Assembly (NCBI GenBank): GCA_017444505.1
Contig: JAFSWK010000066.1
Span: 1 to 13,194, forward strand
From: Rhodocyclaceae bacterium
GTDB lineage: Bacteria > Pseudomonadota > Gammaproteobacteria > Burkholderiales > Rhodocyclaceae
DNA length: 13,194 nucleotides
Direction: 5' to 3'
How positions within the stretch are numbered: the stretch's first letter is position 1; every line of letters starts with the position of its first letter. A program made the translations under genes and the position numbers. Under the pieces are notes generated by a model. The model worked only from the letters and a program-made list of their open reading frames with translations, was not told the DNA's origin and ran no database searches. Below are positions 1 through 7,589 of this stretch, piece after piece.

Positions 1-2607
1 CCCAGCCCGCGCAGCATTCACGACGGCTATCAACTGCTGGTCGAACTCGGCGCGGTGGAAGACAACGGCGAGCACGCGCTCACCGCGCTGGGGCGCGAAC
101 TCGCCCGCCTGCCGCTGGACCCCAAAATTGGCCGCATGTTGCTGGCCGCACGCAAGGAAGGCTGTCTGGCCGAAATGTTCATCATCGCCGCCGCCTTGTC
201 TACGCAAGACGTGCGCGAACGTCCGCGCGAAGCCACCGCCGCCGCAGACCAGGCGCACGCGCGCTTTCGCGGCGACGAAACCGCACGGCAATCGGAATTT
301 CTCTGGTTCTGCGAACTGTGGCGGCAGTGGAGCGAAGTGCAGCGCCACGAAAGCAGCAGCCGACAAAAAGCGTGGTGCCGCACGCATTTCCTTTCCTGGC
401 TGCGAATGCGCGAATGGCGCGACGTGCACGCGCAACTGCACACGCTGGCGCACGAACACGGCTGGCGCGAAAACGAACAGCCCGCCGCCTACGCCGCCAT
501 TCACCGTGCCCTGCTCACGGGCTTGCTTGGTCACATCGGAATGCGCATGGAAGAAGCGCGCGGCGCGCAGGCCGGCGGCTACACCGGCGCGCGCGGCATC
601 ACCTTCTGGCCGCACCCCGGCTCCCTGCTGGGCAAAAAGACGGCGAAATGGATTGTCTGCGCCGAACTGATGGAAACCTCGCGCCTCTTTGGTCGCTGCA
701 TTGCCCGCATCGAACCGCAATGGGTAGAAGAAATCGGTGCGCACCTGCTGCGCCAGCATTTGAGCGAACCGCACTGGTCAAAATCGCAAGGCGCCACGCG
801 CGCGCTGGCGCGCGGCACGGTGCACGGCTTGCCCGTCTATACCCGCCGCAGCGTACCCTACCGCGACATCGACCCCGCCCTGTGCCGCACCCTGCTCATC
901 CGCGAAGGTTTGATTGCCGGTGAAATCGACGACGCCGCCCGCGCGCGGATGCCCTTTTTGCAGCACAACCAGAAACTGGTCGCAGAAATTGAACGGCTGG
1001 AACAAAAAGCCCGCCGCCCCGACGTACTGGTCGACGACAGCCTCATCGAAGCCTTTTACGACGCCCACCTTCCCGAACACATCGTCGACCTCGTCACGCT
1101 GACCCAATGGCGCCAGCGCGCCGAACGCGAAAACCCGCACCTGCTCTTTCTCACCCGCGAAGCACTGATGCGCCACGATGCCGAAGGCATCACCTCAGAG
1201 CGTTTCCCGCCCGCGCTGGAAGTCTTCGGCCAGCCGCTGCCGCTGGAATACCGCCATCATCCCGGCGAAGCCGATGACGGCGTAACGCTGGTCGTGCCGC
1301 TGGCGATGCTGAACCAGATTCCCGCCACGCGCTGCGAATGGCTCGTCCCCGGGCTGCTGGGCGAAAAAGTGCAAGCCCTGTTCAAAGGCGTGCCGCAAAA
1401 GCACCGCCACCGCCTGCAACCGCTCACTGAGAGCGCCGAAGCCTTCCTCGCCGCCTGCGCGGACGGCGAATTTTCCGACACACAACCCCTGCTGCGCGCC
1501 TTGCAGCAATTCGTGCAAGCGCGCATTGGTCTGGCCCTGCCCGTCGAATCCTTCCGTCCGGAAAACCTGCCGCCGCACTGCTTCATGAATTTCCGCGTCG
1601 AACACAGCGACGGGCGCGTACTCGGCCAATCGCGCAATCTGGCCGAACTGCGCCAGCGCCTGGGCAATGACGCCGCCGCGCAACTGCGCCAGGCCGCCGC
1701 CGCGCCGCAAGCCCCCGCCACAAACGAGGCCGACGCCAACGCCGCCCCCACCGCGCACAGCAAGCTCACCTCATGGAGCTTTGGCGAACTGCCCGAACTC
1801 ATCGAACTCACCATAGGCGGCCAGAGCGTCATCGGCTTTCCCGCCCTCGTCGACGAAGGCGACAGCGTCGCCCTGCGCGCCTTCGACACCCCCGAAGAAG
1901 CCACGCGCATCCACCGTCAAGGTTTGCTGCGCCTGTTCGCCCTGCATTTTCGTGACCAGGTTCGCGCCATCGAAAAAGCCCCCGAAATCCGCGCCCTCGC
2001 GCTGCAATTCATCGCCTTCGGCACGGAAGCCGAACTGCGCGCGCAACTGGTTGCCGCCACGCTCGAGCGCGCCTGCATGATGGAACCCTGGCCGCAAAAC
2101 CAGGACGAATTCACCCGCCGCATCAGTGAAGCCCGCCCGCGCATCGGCCTGATTGCGCAAGAATGGATACGGCTCACCGAACGCATCGTCACCGCTGCGG
2201 CCACCGTCCACAAGCGGCTGGGCACACTCAAAGCCTTTCCCGAAGCGGCGGACGACATCCGCGCCCAGCTTGCCGACTTGCTGCCCAAAGATTTTCTGCT
2301 GCGTCATGACTGGACGCGGCTGGCGCACTTCCCGCGCTATCTCGACGCCATCCGCGCCCGTCTCGACAAACTGCGCAACCACCCCGAACGCGACGCCGCC
2401 GCCCAGCGCGACTGGCACGCACTGGCGCAACCCTTCCGCCGCGAATGGCTCGCCCGCCTGAAAAGCGGCACGCCGGATGCCGCGCTGGAAGACTTCCGCT
2501 GGCTGCTCGAAGAGTTGCGCGTACACCTCTACGCGCAAGAGCTGCGCACCCCCATGCCGGTAAGCGTCAAACGTCTGCAAAAAATCTGGCAAACCCGCCC
2601 CCGCTAA
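1..2607 (+). CDS. hrpA: ATP-dependent RNA helicase HrpA, C-terminal part (5' end outside window)
   Basis: DEAH-box RNA helicase; in E. coli HrpA acts on mRNA and on stalled ribosomes. The reading frame is open from base 1, so the gene enters from the left and its RecA-like motor domains lie outside the window. The visible 868 residues begin in the winged-helix/HA2 region: DGYQLLVELGAVE, then LTALGRELARLPLDPKIGRML and the ALSTQDVRERP stretch typical of DEAH helicases. The long remainder matches the HrpA-specific C-terminus (DUF3418 type), with FRPENLPPHCFMNFRV near residue 519 and a charged helical tail ending at TAA 2605-2607. E. coli HrpA is about 1300 residues, so roughly a third is missing. 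An Ala/Pro-rich insert at about residues 560-585 (bases 1680-1755) looks like a flexible linker. The family call is secure; HrpA rather than HrpB rests on the C-terminal extension. Confidence 0.93.
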   Translation, partial: PSPRSIHDGYQLLVELGAVEDNGEHALTALGRELARLPLDPKIGRMLLAARKEGCLAEMFIIAAALSTQDVRERPREATAAADQAHARFRGDETARQSEFLWFCELWRQWSEVQRHESSSRQKAWCRTHFLSWLRMREWRDVHAQLHTLAHEHGWRENEQPAAYAAIHRALLTGLLGHIGMRMEEARGAQAGGYTGARGITFWPHPGSLLGKKTAKWIVCAELMETSRLFGRCIARIEPQWVEEIGAHLLRQHLSEPHWSKSQGATRALARGTVHGLPVYTRRSVPYRDIDPALCRTLLIREGLIAGEIDDAARARMPFLQHNQKLVAEIERLEQKARRPDVLVDDSLIEAFYDAHLPEHIVDLVTLTQWRQRAERENPHLLFLTREALMRHDAEGITSERFPPALEVFGQPLPLEYRHHPGEADDGVTLVVPLAMLNQIPATRCEWLVPGLLGEKVQALFKGVPQKHRHRLQPLTESAEAFLAACADGEFSDTQPLLRALQQFVQARIGLALPVESFRPENLPPHCFMNFRVEHSDGRVLGQSRNLAELRQRLGNDAAAQLRQAAAAPQAPATNEADANAAPTAHSKLTSWSFGELPELIELTIGGQSVIGFPALVDEGDSVALRAFDTPEEATRIHRQGLLRLFALHFRDQVRAIEKAPEIRALALQFIAFGTEAELRAQLVAATLERACMMEPWPQNQDEFTRRISEARPRIGLIAQEWIRLTERIVTAAATVHKRLGTLKAFPEAADDIRAQLADLLPKDFLLRHDWTRLAHFPRYLDAIRARLDKLRNHPERDAAAQRDWHALAQPFRREWLARLKSGTPDAALEDFRWLLEELRVHLYAQELRTPMPVSVKRLQKIWQTRPR

Positions 2608-2626
2608 CGCTCCGGAGAAGCCCGCC

Positions 2627-3145
2627 ATGCCCACGCAATTTTCCGCCCTGCGCGCCGACATCACGCAACTTGCCGTCGACGCCATCGTCAACGCCGCCAA
2701 CAACTCGCTGCTTGGCGGCGGCGGTGTCGATGGTGCCATCCACCGCGCCGCCGGCCCCGAACTCCTCGCCGCCTGCCGACCGCTCAAAGGCTGCGCCACC
2801 GGGGATGCCAAAATCACCGCCGGTTTTCAATTGCCCGCCCGCTACGTCATCCACACCGTCGGCCCCGTCTGGCACGGCGGCGGCCATGACGAAGCGCAAC
2901 TCCTCGCCGCCTGCTACCGCCGCTCGCTGGAACTGGCGCAGCAACACAACTGCGCAAGCATCGCCTTCCCCTGCATCAGCACCGGCGTCTACGGCTACCC
3001 GCTGCGCCCCGCCGCCGACATCGCCATTCGCACCTGCCGCGAACACGCCCACACCAAACCACTCCCCGCACACATCCTCTTCTGCTGCTTCTCCGCCGCT
3101 GACCTGGCTGTCTACGAAGAGTTGCTTGCCGCGACAAAGGTTTAA
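2627..3145 (+). CDS. Macro-domain protein, O-acetyl-ADP-ribose deacetylase / ADP-ribosyl hydrolase (YmdB/MacroD type)
   Basis: A 172-residue single macro domain, the usual length for this class. It is expected to bind ADP-ribose and to hydrolyse O-acetyl-ADP-ribose or mono-ADP-ribose from proteins in the cytoplasm. Residues 18-43 hold the diagnostic NAANN, GGGGVDGAI and HRAAG blocks; N25 and D35 correspond to the catalytic pair of MacroD/YmdB enzymes. GDAKITAGFQLPARYVIHTVGP follows at 59-80, and the phosphate-binding loop ISTGVYGYP lies at 117-125. No active-site residue appears to be missing. The ATG is 19 bases after the hrpA stop and is preceded by a GGAGAA ribosome-binding site, so co-transcription with hrpA is likely. 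No ADP-ribosyltransferase toxin gene is visible nearby, so the substrate is unknown. E. coli YmdB also modulates RNase III, but nothing here tests that. Confidence 0.93.
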   Translation: MPTQFSALRADITQLAVDAIVNAANNSLLGGGGVDGAIHRAAGPELLAACRPLKGCATGDAKITAGFQLPARYVIHTVGPVWHGGGHDEAQLLAACYRRSLELAQQHNCASIAFPCISTGVYGYPLRPAADIAIRTCREHAHTKPLPAHILFCCFSAADLAVYEELLAATKV

Positions 3146-3191
3146 CACGGTTTGTGTACGCACAACGTCGTTCCCAAGTCTGACAGCGGGC

Positions 3192-3223
3192 GTAGGGTGG
3201 GCAACTTGTTGCGCCCGTCCGGG
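3192..3223 (+). repeat. Short palindromic repeat, copy A (imperfect)
   Basis: Begins GTAGGGTGGGCAACTTGTTG and continues GCGCCCGTCCGGG. The left part is identical to copy C at 3364, but the right arm carries GCGCCC in place of GCCCACC, so the hairpin is imperfect. It looks like a decayed or hybrid member of the family. Confidence 0.65.
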
Positions 3224-3269
3224 TGTGTGAATATTACCGGCAGTGAAACGTGGTCAATATGGGTATGTT

Positions 3270-3305
3270 GTAGGGGCAAATAATTATTTGCCCCGCGACG
3301 GTTGG
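3270..3305 (+). repeat. Short palindromic repeat, copy B (perfect 22-base palindrome)
   Basis: Starts GTAGGGGC. Bases 3273-3294 form a perfect palindrome with arms GGGGCAAATAA and TTATTTGCCCC. It is followed by GCGACGGTTGG; the ACGGTTG tail also follows the copies at 7502 and 7623. The A/T-rich inner arm differs from the other copies but remains fully self-complementary. Confidence 0.75.
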
Positions 3306-3336
3306 CAGGATGGCCGTTGTTTTTTGTTTGGACATT

Positions 3337-3363
3337 GTCGGGGCGAATGATTATGTGCAACAA
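3337..3363 (+). repeat. Decayed palindromic repeat fragment
   Basis: GTCGGGGCGAATGATTATG resembles the left half and centre of a family member (GTAGGGGCGAAT... type), but the expected ATTCGCCC right arm is absent. Instead it runs into TGCAACAA and then directly into copy C at 3364. It may be a truncated copy or one disrupted by its neighbour. Confidence 0.45.
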
Positions 3364-3393
3364 GTAGGGTGGGCAACTTGTTGCCCACCCTAC
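3364..3393 (+). repeat. Short palindromic repeat, copy C (perfect 14-base arms)
   Basis: Arms GTAGGGTGGGCAAC (3364-3377) and GTTGCCCACCCTAC (3380-3393) are perfectly complementary around a TT centre. It would form a very stable hairpin in either strand. It is not followed by a T-run on either strand, so I do not call it a rho-independent terminator, although such a stem at the end of convergent transcripts could block exonucleases. Confidence 0.75.
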
Positions 3394-3479
3394 CGGGCTG
3401 CCGCGCCAGTTGCGGGGCAAACGGGCGCATGGCACAGGCACGGCGGTTGCGCCGCGCGCGCTCTGCGAAATCTCGCAGC

Positions 3480-3514
3480 AAAAAAAATCTCGCCTCCCCG
3501 AAGGGAGGCGAGAT
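3480..3514 (-). terminator. Rho-independent terminator of the lipoprotein gene, UUCG tetraloop
   Basis: Read on the minus strand, a 12-base-pair stem ATCTCGCCTCCC / GGGAGGCGAGAT closes on a TTCG loop, i.e. the extra-stable C(UUCG)G tetraloop, and runs directly into a T tract (A run at 3480-3487 on the plus strand). It sits about 25 bases past the stop codon at 3539-3541. Every element of an intrinsic terminator is present. Confidence 0.95.
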
Positions 3515-3538
3515 GCGATGGATACAACCCGGTAAGGA

Positions 3539-5110
3539 TTACGGGAGGGTGACAGTGACTACGGACTGCGCCGAATTGCCGCAGTCGTCGGTCACGGTTA
3601 CCGTGGCCTCGCAGGTGTCACCTGATGCGGTTCCCACAACACCCGTCAGCAGGCCGTTGGCATCAATGGCGGGGGCAGTTGACCAGGTGCCGGTGCCGGT
3701 GCAAGCGCCAGCAGCAACCGCCCAGGTAAAGGGCGCTTTGCCAGCGGTCACTTCCGCAGCCATATCCTTGCTGACGTTGGCGGTATTAAGGGCAACCGCC
3801 GCGTTAATCGCCACGGCGTCATGCACCTTGATCGTGGCGTCGCCTTTCCCTTCGACGGAGACGCCCGCGATGGCCGGATCGACGGCTTGCGCGGCTGCAA
3901 CGGTGAAGTTGAAGTCGCCCGCAGCAGTCGGCGTGCCGCTGAGGGAGCAGGCCGTCGCCAGCGTCACCCCCGTCGGCAGCGCGCCACCCGCCAGTGCGCA
4001 GCCAATCGGATAGCCGGTGTAGCCACCCTGCACTTCCACTGCGCCAGCATAGGGTTTGCCCTTGCAGGCTTCCGTCGGCTTGACGCCCAGCACTTTCAGA
4101 TCCGTCACGGTGTGATCCATCACCGGGATGGCAATCGACTGGACGATGGGCAGGGAGACGCCGTTGCTGACGTTGTTATCGAGCGCATCGCCGGTAAACA
4201 GCACGTTCAGCGCGCCCGGGGTGTCGCCAGCGAGAACCGTCACCTGCGCAATGCCGTTGATGGTGCGCACCATCACGCGCTGGCCACTTTGACCACCCAC
4301 ACGCAGCGTGGAACCCGCAGCGGTCGACGAGGGCAGGATTTCGGCAATCAGGTTCGCCGCATTCCCCGCCGGATCGGGCGCAGGGTTGCCGGTTTCATCG
4401 ATCATGCTCACTTGCACCTGAAGCTGGTTCATCGCGTTCAGCGAAGAAGTGTAGAGCGGCTGACGCGGGCTGCTGTTGTAATCAACCGAGTTGGAATCAC
4501 GCACGCGGATGGAGGTGGGCAACTGGCTGTTGGAGCCGACGGTGAAGACCTGTTCCACCGAGGCCTGCTTACCGGACTGCGGATCCACGGCGGAGCAGCG
4601 CACCACGGCGGTGCCCGCTTTGTTGCCGGAGGCGACATGGAAGGTAAACGCGCCCGCGTTCGCGCCGCTGGTGACGCTGCGGTAAGCGTTTTCAACCTTC
4701 TCTTTGATGGGGTTGCCGGCGGGATCGAATTGCCCCGTGTCTCTTTCCGTGTAGTGTTCTTCCGCGCCGTCGTGGTAGTAGAGGCTGACGGATTCAATGC
4801 CCTGAATGACGTTGCAGGCAAAGAAGTCTTCGCCGCCATTGGCCGGTACATAGCGGCTGCCGTTGCGGGCAATGGCTTCCACTGTAACGGAGGAGGTGTA
4901 GGGACCGCCGATGGAAGACGGAACATTGGAAATGTTTTGCGGCAGGGATGTGCGCGAGGCGCTGATCCGCAGTTCAATGTGGTCGGCCTGCACCGGACCG
5001 CCGGGGAAGCCGCCGCCATCGCTGCCGCCGCTGCCGCAGGCGGCCAGCACGAGCGAGGATGCGCCCAGAATCAAGCCTCTGGACAGGGCACGCATAGTAA
5101 AGTGACGCAC
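3539..5110 (-). CDS. Putative outer-membrane lipoprotein with Ig-like (He_PIG type) C-terminal domain
   Basis: About 523 residues of unknown function. The N-terminus has a lipoprotein signal: basic start, hydrophobic LILGASSLVLAAC, lipidated Cys at residue 25, then GSGGSDGGG. Glycine at +2, not Asp, predicts sorting to the outer membrane. The body is rich in Thr, Val, Gly and Ala and looks like stacked beta-sandwich domains. Near residues 375-405, LPTGVTLATACSLSG followed by TPTAAGDFNFTV matches the putative Ig (He_PIG) signature, and another module ends the protein at CEATVTVTDDCGNSAQ. About eight Cys after the lipidation site suggest disulfides. I chose GTG 5108-5110 because AAGGGAG lies 8 bases upstream; ATG at 5093-5095 has no ribosome-binding site, and the further upstream ATG at 5156-5158 would bury the signal peptide. 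The gene has its own promoter and terminator. No pilus, secretion or polysaccharide genes adjoin it to suggest a role. Confidence 0.8.
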   Translation of the reverse strand: MRHFTMRALSRGLILGASSLVLAACGSGGSDGGGFPGGPVQADHIELRISASRTSLPQNISNVPSSIGGPYTSSVTVEAIARNGSRYVPANGGEDFFACNVIQGIESVSLYYHDGAEEHYTERDTGQFDPAGNPIKEKVENAYRSVTSGANAGAFTFHVASGNKAGTAVVRCSAVDPQSGKQASVEQVFTVGSNSQLPTSIRVRDSNSVDYNSSPRQPLYTSSLNAMNQLQVQVSMIDETGNPAPDPAGNAANLIAEILPSSTAAGSTLRVGGQSGQRVMVRTINGIAQVTVLAGDTPGALNVLFTGDALDNNVSNGVSLPIVQSIAIPVMDHTVTDLKVLGVKPTEACKGKPYAGAVEVQGGYTGYPIGCALAGGALPTGVTLATACSLSGTPTAAGDFNFTVAAAQAVDPAIAGVSVEGKGDATIKVHDAVAINAAVALNTANVSKDMAAEVTAGKAPFTWAVAAGACTGTGTWSTAPAIDANGLLTGVVGTASGDTCEATVTVTDDCGNSAQSVVTVTLP

Positions 5111-5150
5111 GAGAATTTCTCCCTTGACAACTGATGGAAAACGGGAACGC

Positions 5151-5166
5151 CTGCGCACGCGCGCAG
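5151..5166 (-). promoter_or_regulatory. 5'-UTR hairpin of the lipoprotein mRNA
   Basis: CTGCGC (5151-5156) and GCGCAG (5161-5166) form a six-pair GC stem with a four-base loop. It starts within a few bases of the transcript 5' end predicted from the promoter at 5177-5205. Stems at the extreme 5' end commonly protect mRNA from RppH/RNase E decay; that role is inferred here. Confidence 0.45.
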
Positions 5167-5176
5167 GAACGGGGGC

Positions 5177-5205
5177 ATTAAACCCGCTTTTGACAACAAT
5201 TGCAA
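5177..5205 (-). promoter_or_regulatory. Sigma-70-type promoter for the lipoprotein gene
   Basis: On the minus strand, TTGCAA (-35, bases 5200-5205) is separated by exactly 17 bases from TTTAAT (-10, bases 5177-5182). Transcription would start near 5170, giving a leader of about 60 bases before the GTG at 5110. It lies in the gap between the yheS stop and the lipoprotein start, so the lipoprotein need not depend on yheS transcription. Confidence 0.7.
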
Positions 5206-5243
5206 CAAAATTCCTGCTTTTTTCCGCGCTTGCGACGTATTTG

Positions 5244-7208
5244 TTACATGTTAGTCGCCTCGGGCGCTTCGCCTAACGCTTCCAGCCCTTCTTCCAGCGT
5301 GAGCCAGCGCGTTTCCAGTGCGTCGATTTCTTGCACCAGCGCGCCTTGCCGTTTGAGCAGGTCTTGCAGCAGCGCCGAATCCGTGGCGGCGTAGAGGGCG
5401 GGGTCGGCCAGCCGGGTTTCCAGCAAGCTGCGCTCGCCCGTGAGCGTGGCGAGGCGCTTTTCGAGCGCGTCGCGCTCTTTAATCAGCGGGCGGCGGGCGG
5501 CGAGCCAGTCGGCGCGGGCGAGGCGTTCGGCTTGCCGCGCACTGGCGCGCGCTTCGCGGCGCTGCGCGTGCGGAGCGGCAGCAGTTTGCGCGCGGGCACG
5601 TTCGGCTTGATGCGCGCGGTAGTCTTCCAGATCGCCGTCAAATTCGCGCACGCGCGCGTCTTCGACCAGCCAGAAGCGGTCGCAGGTGGTTTCCAGCAGC
5701 GCGCGGTCGTGCGAGACGACAATGAGCGCGCCCGAAAAATCGCGCAGCGCCAGCGTGAGCGCATCACGCATGGCCAGGTCAAGGTGGTTGGTGGGTTCGT
5801 CCAGCAGCAGCAGATTGGGCGTTTTCCAAATTAGCAGCGCCAGCGCCAGCCGCGCTTTTTCGCCGCCAGAGAACGTGGTGCAGGGCGTGTTGGCACCGGC
5901 TTCGGCGTGTTCGCCTTCGGCGTCTGAGCGAAACCCGAAGCCGCCGAGCCAGTTGCGGGCGTCTTGTTCGCGCAGCGTGGCATCCAGCCGCAGCAGGTGT
6001 TGCAGCGGGGAATCTTCACCGCGCAGGGCGTCGGTCTGGTGTTGGGCGAAATAGCCGGTGACGATGCCTTTGCCCGCGCGCAGCGTGCCCGCAAGCGGGG
6101 TGAGTTCTTGCGCCAGCAGGCGCACCAGCGTGGATTTGCCGGCGCCATTGACGCCGAGCAAGCCGATGCGGTCGCCCGGGCGCAGGACGCAGCGCACGCT
6201 TTGCAGGACGGGTTTGTCCGCGTCATAGCCTGCGGCAACGTCGGTGAGCGTCAATAAGGGGTCGGGCGCGGGCGGGGCTTCGCGCAAGGTGAGCCGCACG
6301 GGGCGGTCGACACGCGCGCAGGCGATGCGCTCCATGCGTTCCAGCGCCTTGATGCGGCTTTGCGCTTGCCGCGCTTTGGTGGCCTTGGCGCGAAAGCGGC
6401 GGATGTAGTCTTGCATGTGGGCGATTTCGCGCTGCTGGCGGTCGAACATGGCTCTTTCGTTGGCCAGACGCGCGGCGCGGGTGCGCTCAAAGTCGCTGTA
6501 ATTGCCGCTGTACAGACGCAGTTGGCGGTTTTCCATGTGGGCGATGTGGCCGACGGCGGCGTCGAGAAAGGCGCGGTCGTGCGAAATCAGCAGCAGCGTG
6601 CCGGAAAAACCGCGCAGCCATTGTTCCAGCCAGAGCACGGCTTCCAAGTCAAGGTGGTTGGTGGGTTCATCGAGCAGCAGCAAGTCGGCGCGGCTCATCA
6701 AGGCTTGCGCCAGATTGAGCCGCATCCGCCAGCCGCCAGAAAACGAGGCGACGGGGTTGTGCAGGGTGGCTTGCGCGAAACCCAGACCTTGCAACAGGGC
6801 GGCGGCGCGCGCGGGGGCGGCGTAGCCGTCAATCTGCTGCATTTGTTCGTGCAATTCACCAATGCGCACGGCGGCGGCGTGGTCGCCCGCCTCGGCTTGC
6901 GCTTCGGCCTGGGCAAGCTGCGCCTGCAAGGTGCGCAAGGGGGCGTCGCCATCGAGCACGTATTCGATGGCGGGTGTGTCCAGCGCGGGGGTTTCCTGCG
7001 CCACATGCGCAATGCGCCAGCCCGCAGGGACGGAAACATCGCCGCGCGCCGGGTGCAACAGCCCGCGCAGCAGCGCAAACAGGCTGGATTTGCCGCAGCC
7101 GTTGGCGCCCACCAGCCCGACTTTCCAGCCGGGGTGAATTTGCAGGCTGAGCGCGTCAAGCAACGTGCGCGCGCCACGCGCAAGCTGCATGGACTGGAAC
7201 TGAATCAT
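5244..7208 (-). CDS. yheS: ABC-F family ATP-binding protein, YheS type
   Basis: A soluble tandem ATPase of 654 residues (E. coli YheS is about 637). ABC-F proteins bind the ribosomal E site and help translation past difficult sequences; they are not transporters, and no membrane segment is present. First domain: Walker A GANGCGKSS (34-42), signature FSGG (156-159), Walker B LLLLDEPTNHLD with D180/E181. Second domain: Walker A GLLGVNGAGKST (349-360), FSGG (446-449), Walker B D470/E471. The linker between them contains the helical RRFRAKATKARQAQSRIKAL segment, the P-site tRNA interaction motif of this family. The C-terminus is a charged coiled coil (about 540-650) with several basic residues. 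ATG 7206-7208 begins MIQFQSMQLARGARTLLD, the normal family start; the frame stays open further upstream only through repeat DNA. The ribosome-binding site is weak (AAGG about 10 bases upstream). Confidence 0.95.
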   Translation of the reverse strand: MIQFQSMQLARGARTLLDALSLQIHPGWKVGLVGANGCGKSSLFALLRGLLHPARGDVSVPAGWRIAHVAQETPALDTPAIEYVLDGDAPLRTLQAQLAQAEAQAEAGDHAAAVRIGELHEQMQQIDGYAAPARAAALLQGLGFAQATLHNPVASFSGGWRMRLNLAQALMSRADLLLLDEPTNHLDLEAVLWLEQWLRGFSGTLLLISHDRAFLDAAVGHIAHMENRQLRLYSGNYSDFERTRAARLANERAMFDRQQREIAHMQDYIRRFRAKATKARQAQSRIKALERMERIACARVDRPVRLTLREAPPAPDPLLTLTDVAAGYDADKPVLQSVRCVLRPGDRIGLLGVNGAGKSTLVRLLAQELTPLAGTLRAGKGIVTGYFAQHQTDALRGEDSPLQHLLRLDATLREQDARNWLGGFGFRSDAEGEHAEAGANTPCTTFSGGEKARLALALLIWKTPNLLLLDEPTNHLDLAMRDALTLALRDFSGALIVVSHDRALLETTCDRFWLVEDARVREFDGDLEDYRAHQAERARAQTAAAPHAQRREARASARQAERLARADWLAARRPLIKERDALEKRLATLTGERSLLETRLADPALYAATDSALLQDLLKRQGALVQEIDALETRWLTLEEGLEALGEAPEATNM

Positions 7209-7235
7209 GAGGCGCGGCCTTTGCGGTGTGCAAAC

Positions 7236-7301
7236 GCGATGAACCGCGCCGCAGCCGTAGCGCAGCCAGTAGGGGCGCAATTCATTGCGCCCGGGGCGGT
7301 T
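7236..7301 (+). repeat. 66-base repeat unit, copy 1
   Basis: Identical to 7590-7655 at 65 of 66 positions; the only difference is G at 7296 against A at 7650. The right half (7269-7301) is a standard family member: GTAGGGGC, palindrome GGGCGCAAT-TC-ATTGCGCCC, then GG and CGGTT. The left half, GCGATGAACCGCGCCGCAGC and the bases after it, resembles a decayed family member in the opposite orientation, so the unit may be a head-to-head pair. Confidence 0.9.
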
Positions 7302-7387
7302 ATCAATGCACCGGCGTTTGGCACTGGGCGCGGCGAATGCGCCACGGGCATTGACGAAAAAGCCGATAGCGGCGGCGGAAATGACGC

Positions 7388-7411
7388 GGGCGCGATGAAT
7401 CGCGCCCCTAC
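7388..7411 (-). repeat. Short palindromic repeat, minus-strand copy
   Basis: On the minus strand it reads GTAGGGGC and forms GGGCGCGAT-TC-ATCGCGCCC. Compared with the copy at 7269, the inner arm has CGAT/ATCG in place of CAAT/ATTG, so the substitution is matched on both sides of the stem. Confidence 0.8.
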
Positions 7412-7501
7412 GCCTACGGGCGATGACGCAAGCATCGTGCAAAATGAAAATCGGCGGGCGGTGGGGTTTTGGTGCGGTACGGCTTTCGTGCGCACAATGG
7501 C

Positions 7502-7536
7502 GTAGGGGCTTGATTTATCAAGCCCAGAACGGTTGG
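7502..7536 (+). repeat. Short palindromic repeat, TTGAT arm variant
   Basis: Reads GTAGGGGC and forms a nine-pair stem GGGCTTGAT-TT-ATCAAGCCC, followed by AGAACGGTTGG. The inner arm is entirely different from the GCAAT copies but remains perfectly complementary, and the GTAGGGG start and ACGGTTG tail are kept. Confidence 0.8.
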
Positions 7537-7589
7537 GGATGCGCCGCAGGGCGGTAACAGGCCGCAATGGTGCGGGAAACATCGCGGGT

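Larger units (their letters stand above)
3146..3538. other. Convergent intergenic spacer rich in short palindromes
   Basis: This 393-base spacer lies between the stops of the plus-strand macro-domain gene and the minus-strand lipoprotein gene. I see no credible gene in it: the short open frames lack ribosome-binding sites and run through the repeats. It holds three recognisable copies of a palindromic repeat, one decayed partial copy, and the lipoprotein terminator at its right end. No convincing U-tract terminator is visible for the plus-strand hrpA/macro transcript. Confidence 0.8.

Noticed and set aside
1771..2817. 348-codon minus-strand frame antisense to hrpA and the macro gene
   Set aside because: It overlaps two clear plus-strand genes and encodes no recognisable motif; typical GC-rich shadow frame. 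The same applies to the 444-codon frame at 10520-11854 antisense to ubiE and Tim44.
3364..3393. Perfect palindrome copy C as terminator for hrpA/macro
   Set aside because: No T-run follows on either strand, and the sequence belongs to a dispersed repeat family. Its effect on transcription cannot be judged from sequence.
3192..3393. CRISPR array
   Set aside because: Repeats are irregularly spaced, in variable form, palindromic throughout and lack uniform spacers; no cas gene is present.
4549..4566. parS-like TGTTCCAC half site
   Set aside because: Only the left half resembles parS; the right half (CGAGGCCT) does not complete the palindrome and it lies inside the lipoprotein coding sequence.
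7209..7442. N-terminal extension of the ABC-F protein up to 7442
   Set aside because: The frame stays open, but the added residues translate repeat DNA and the normal ABC-F start MIQFQ lies at 7208.
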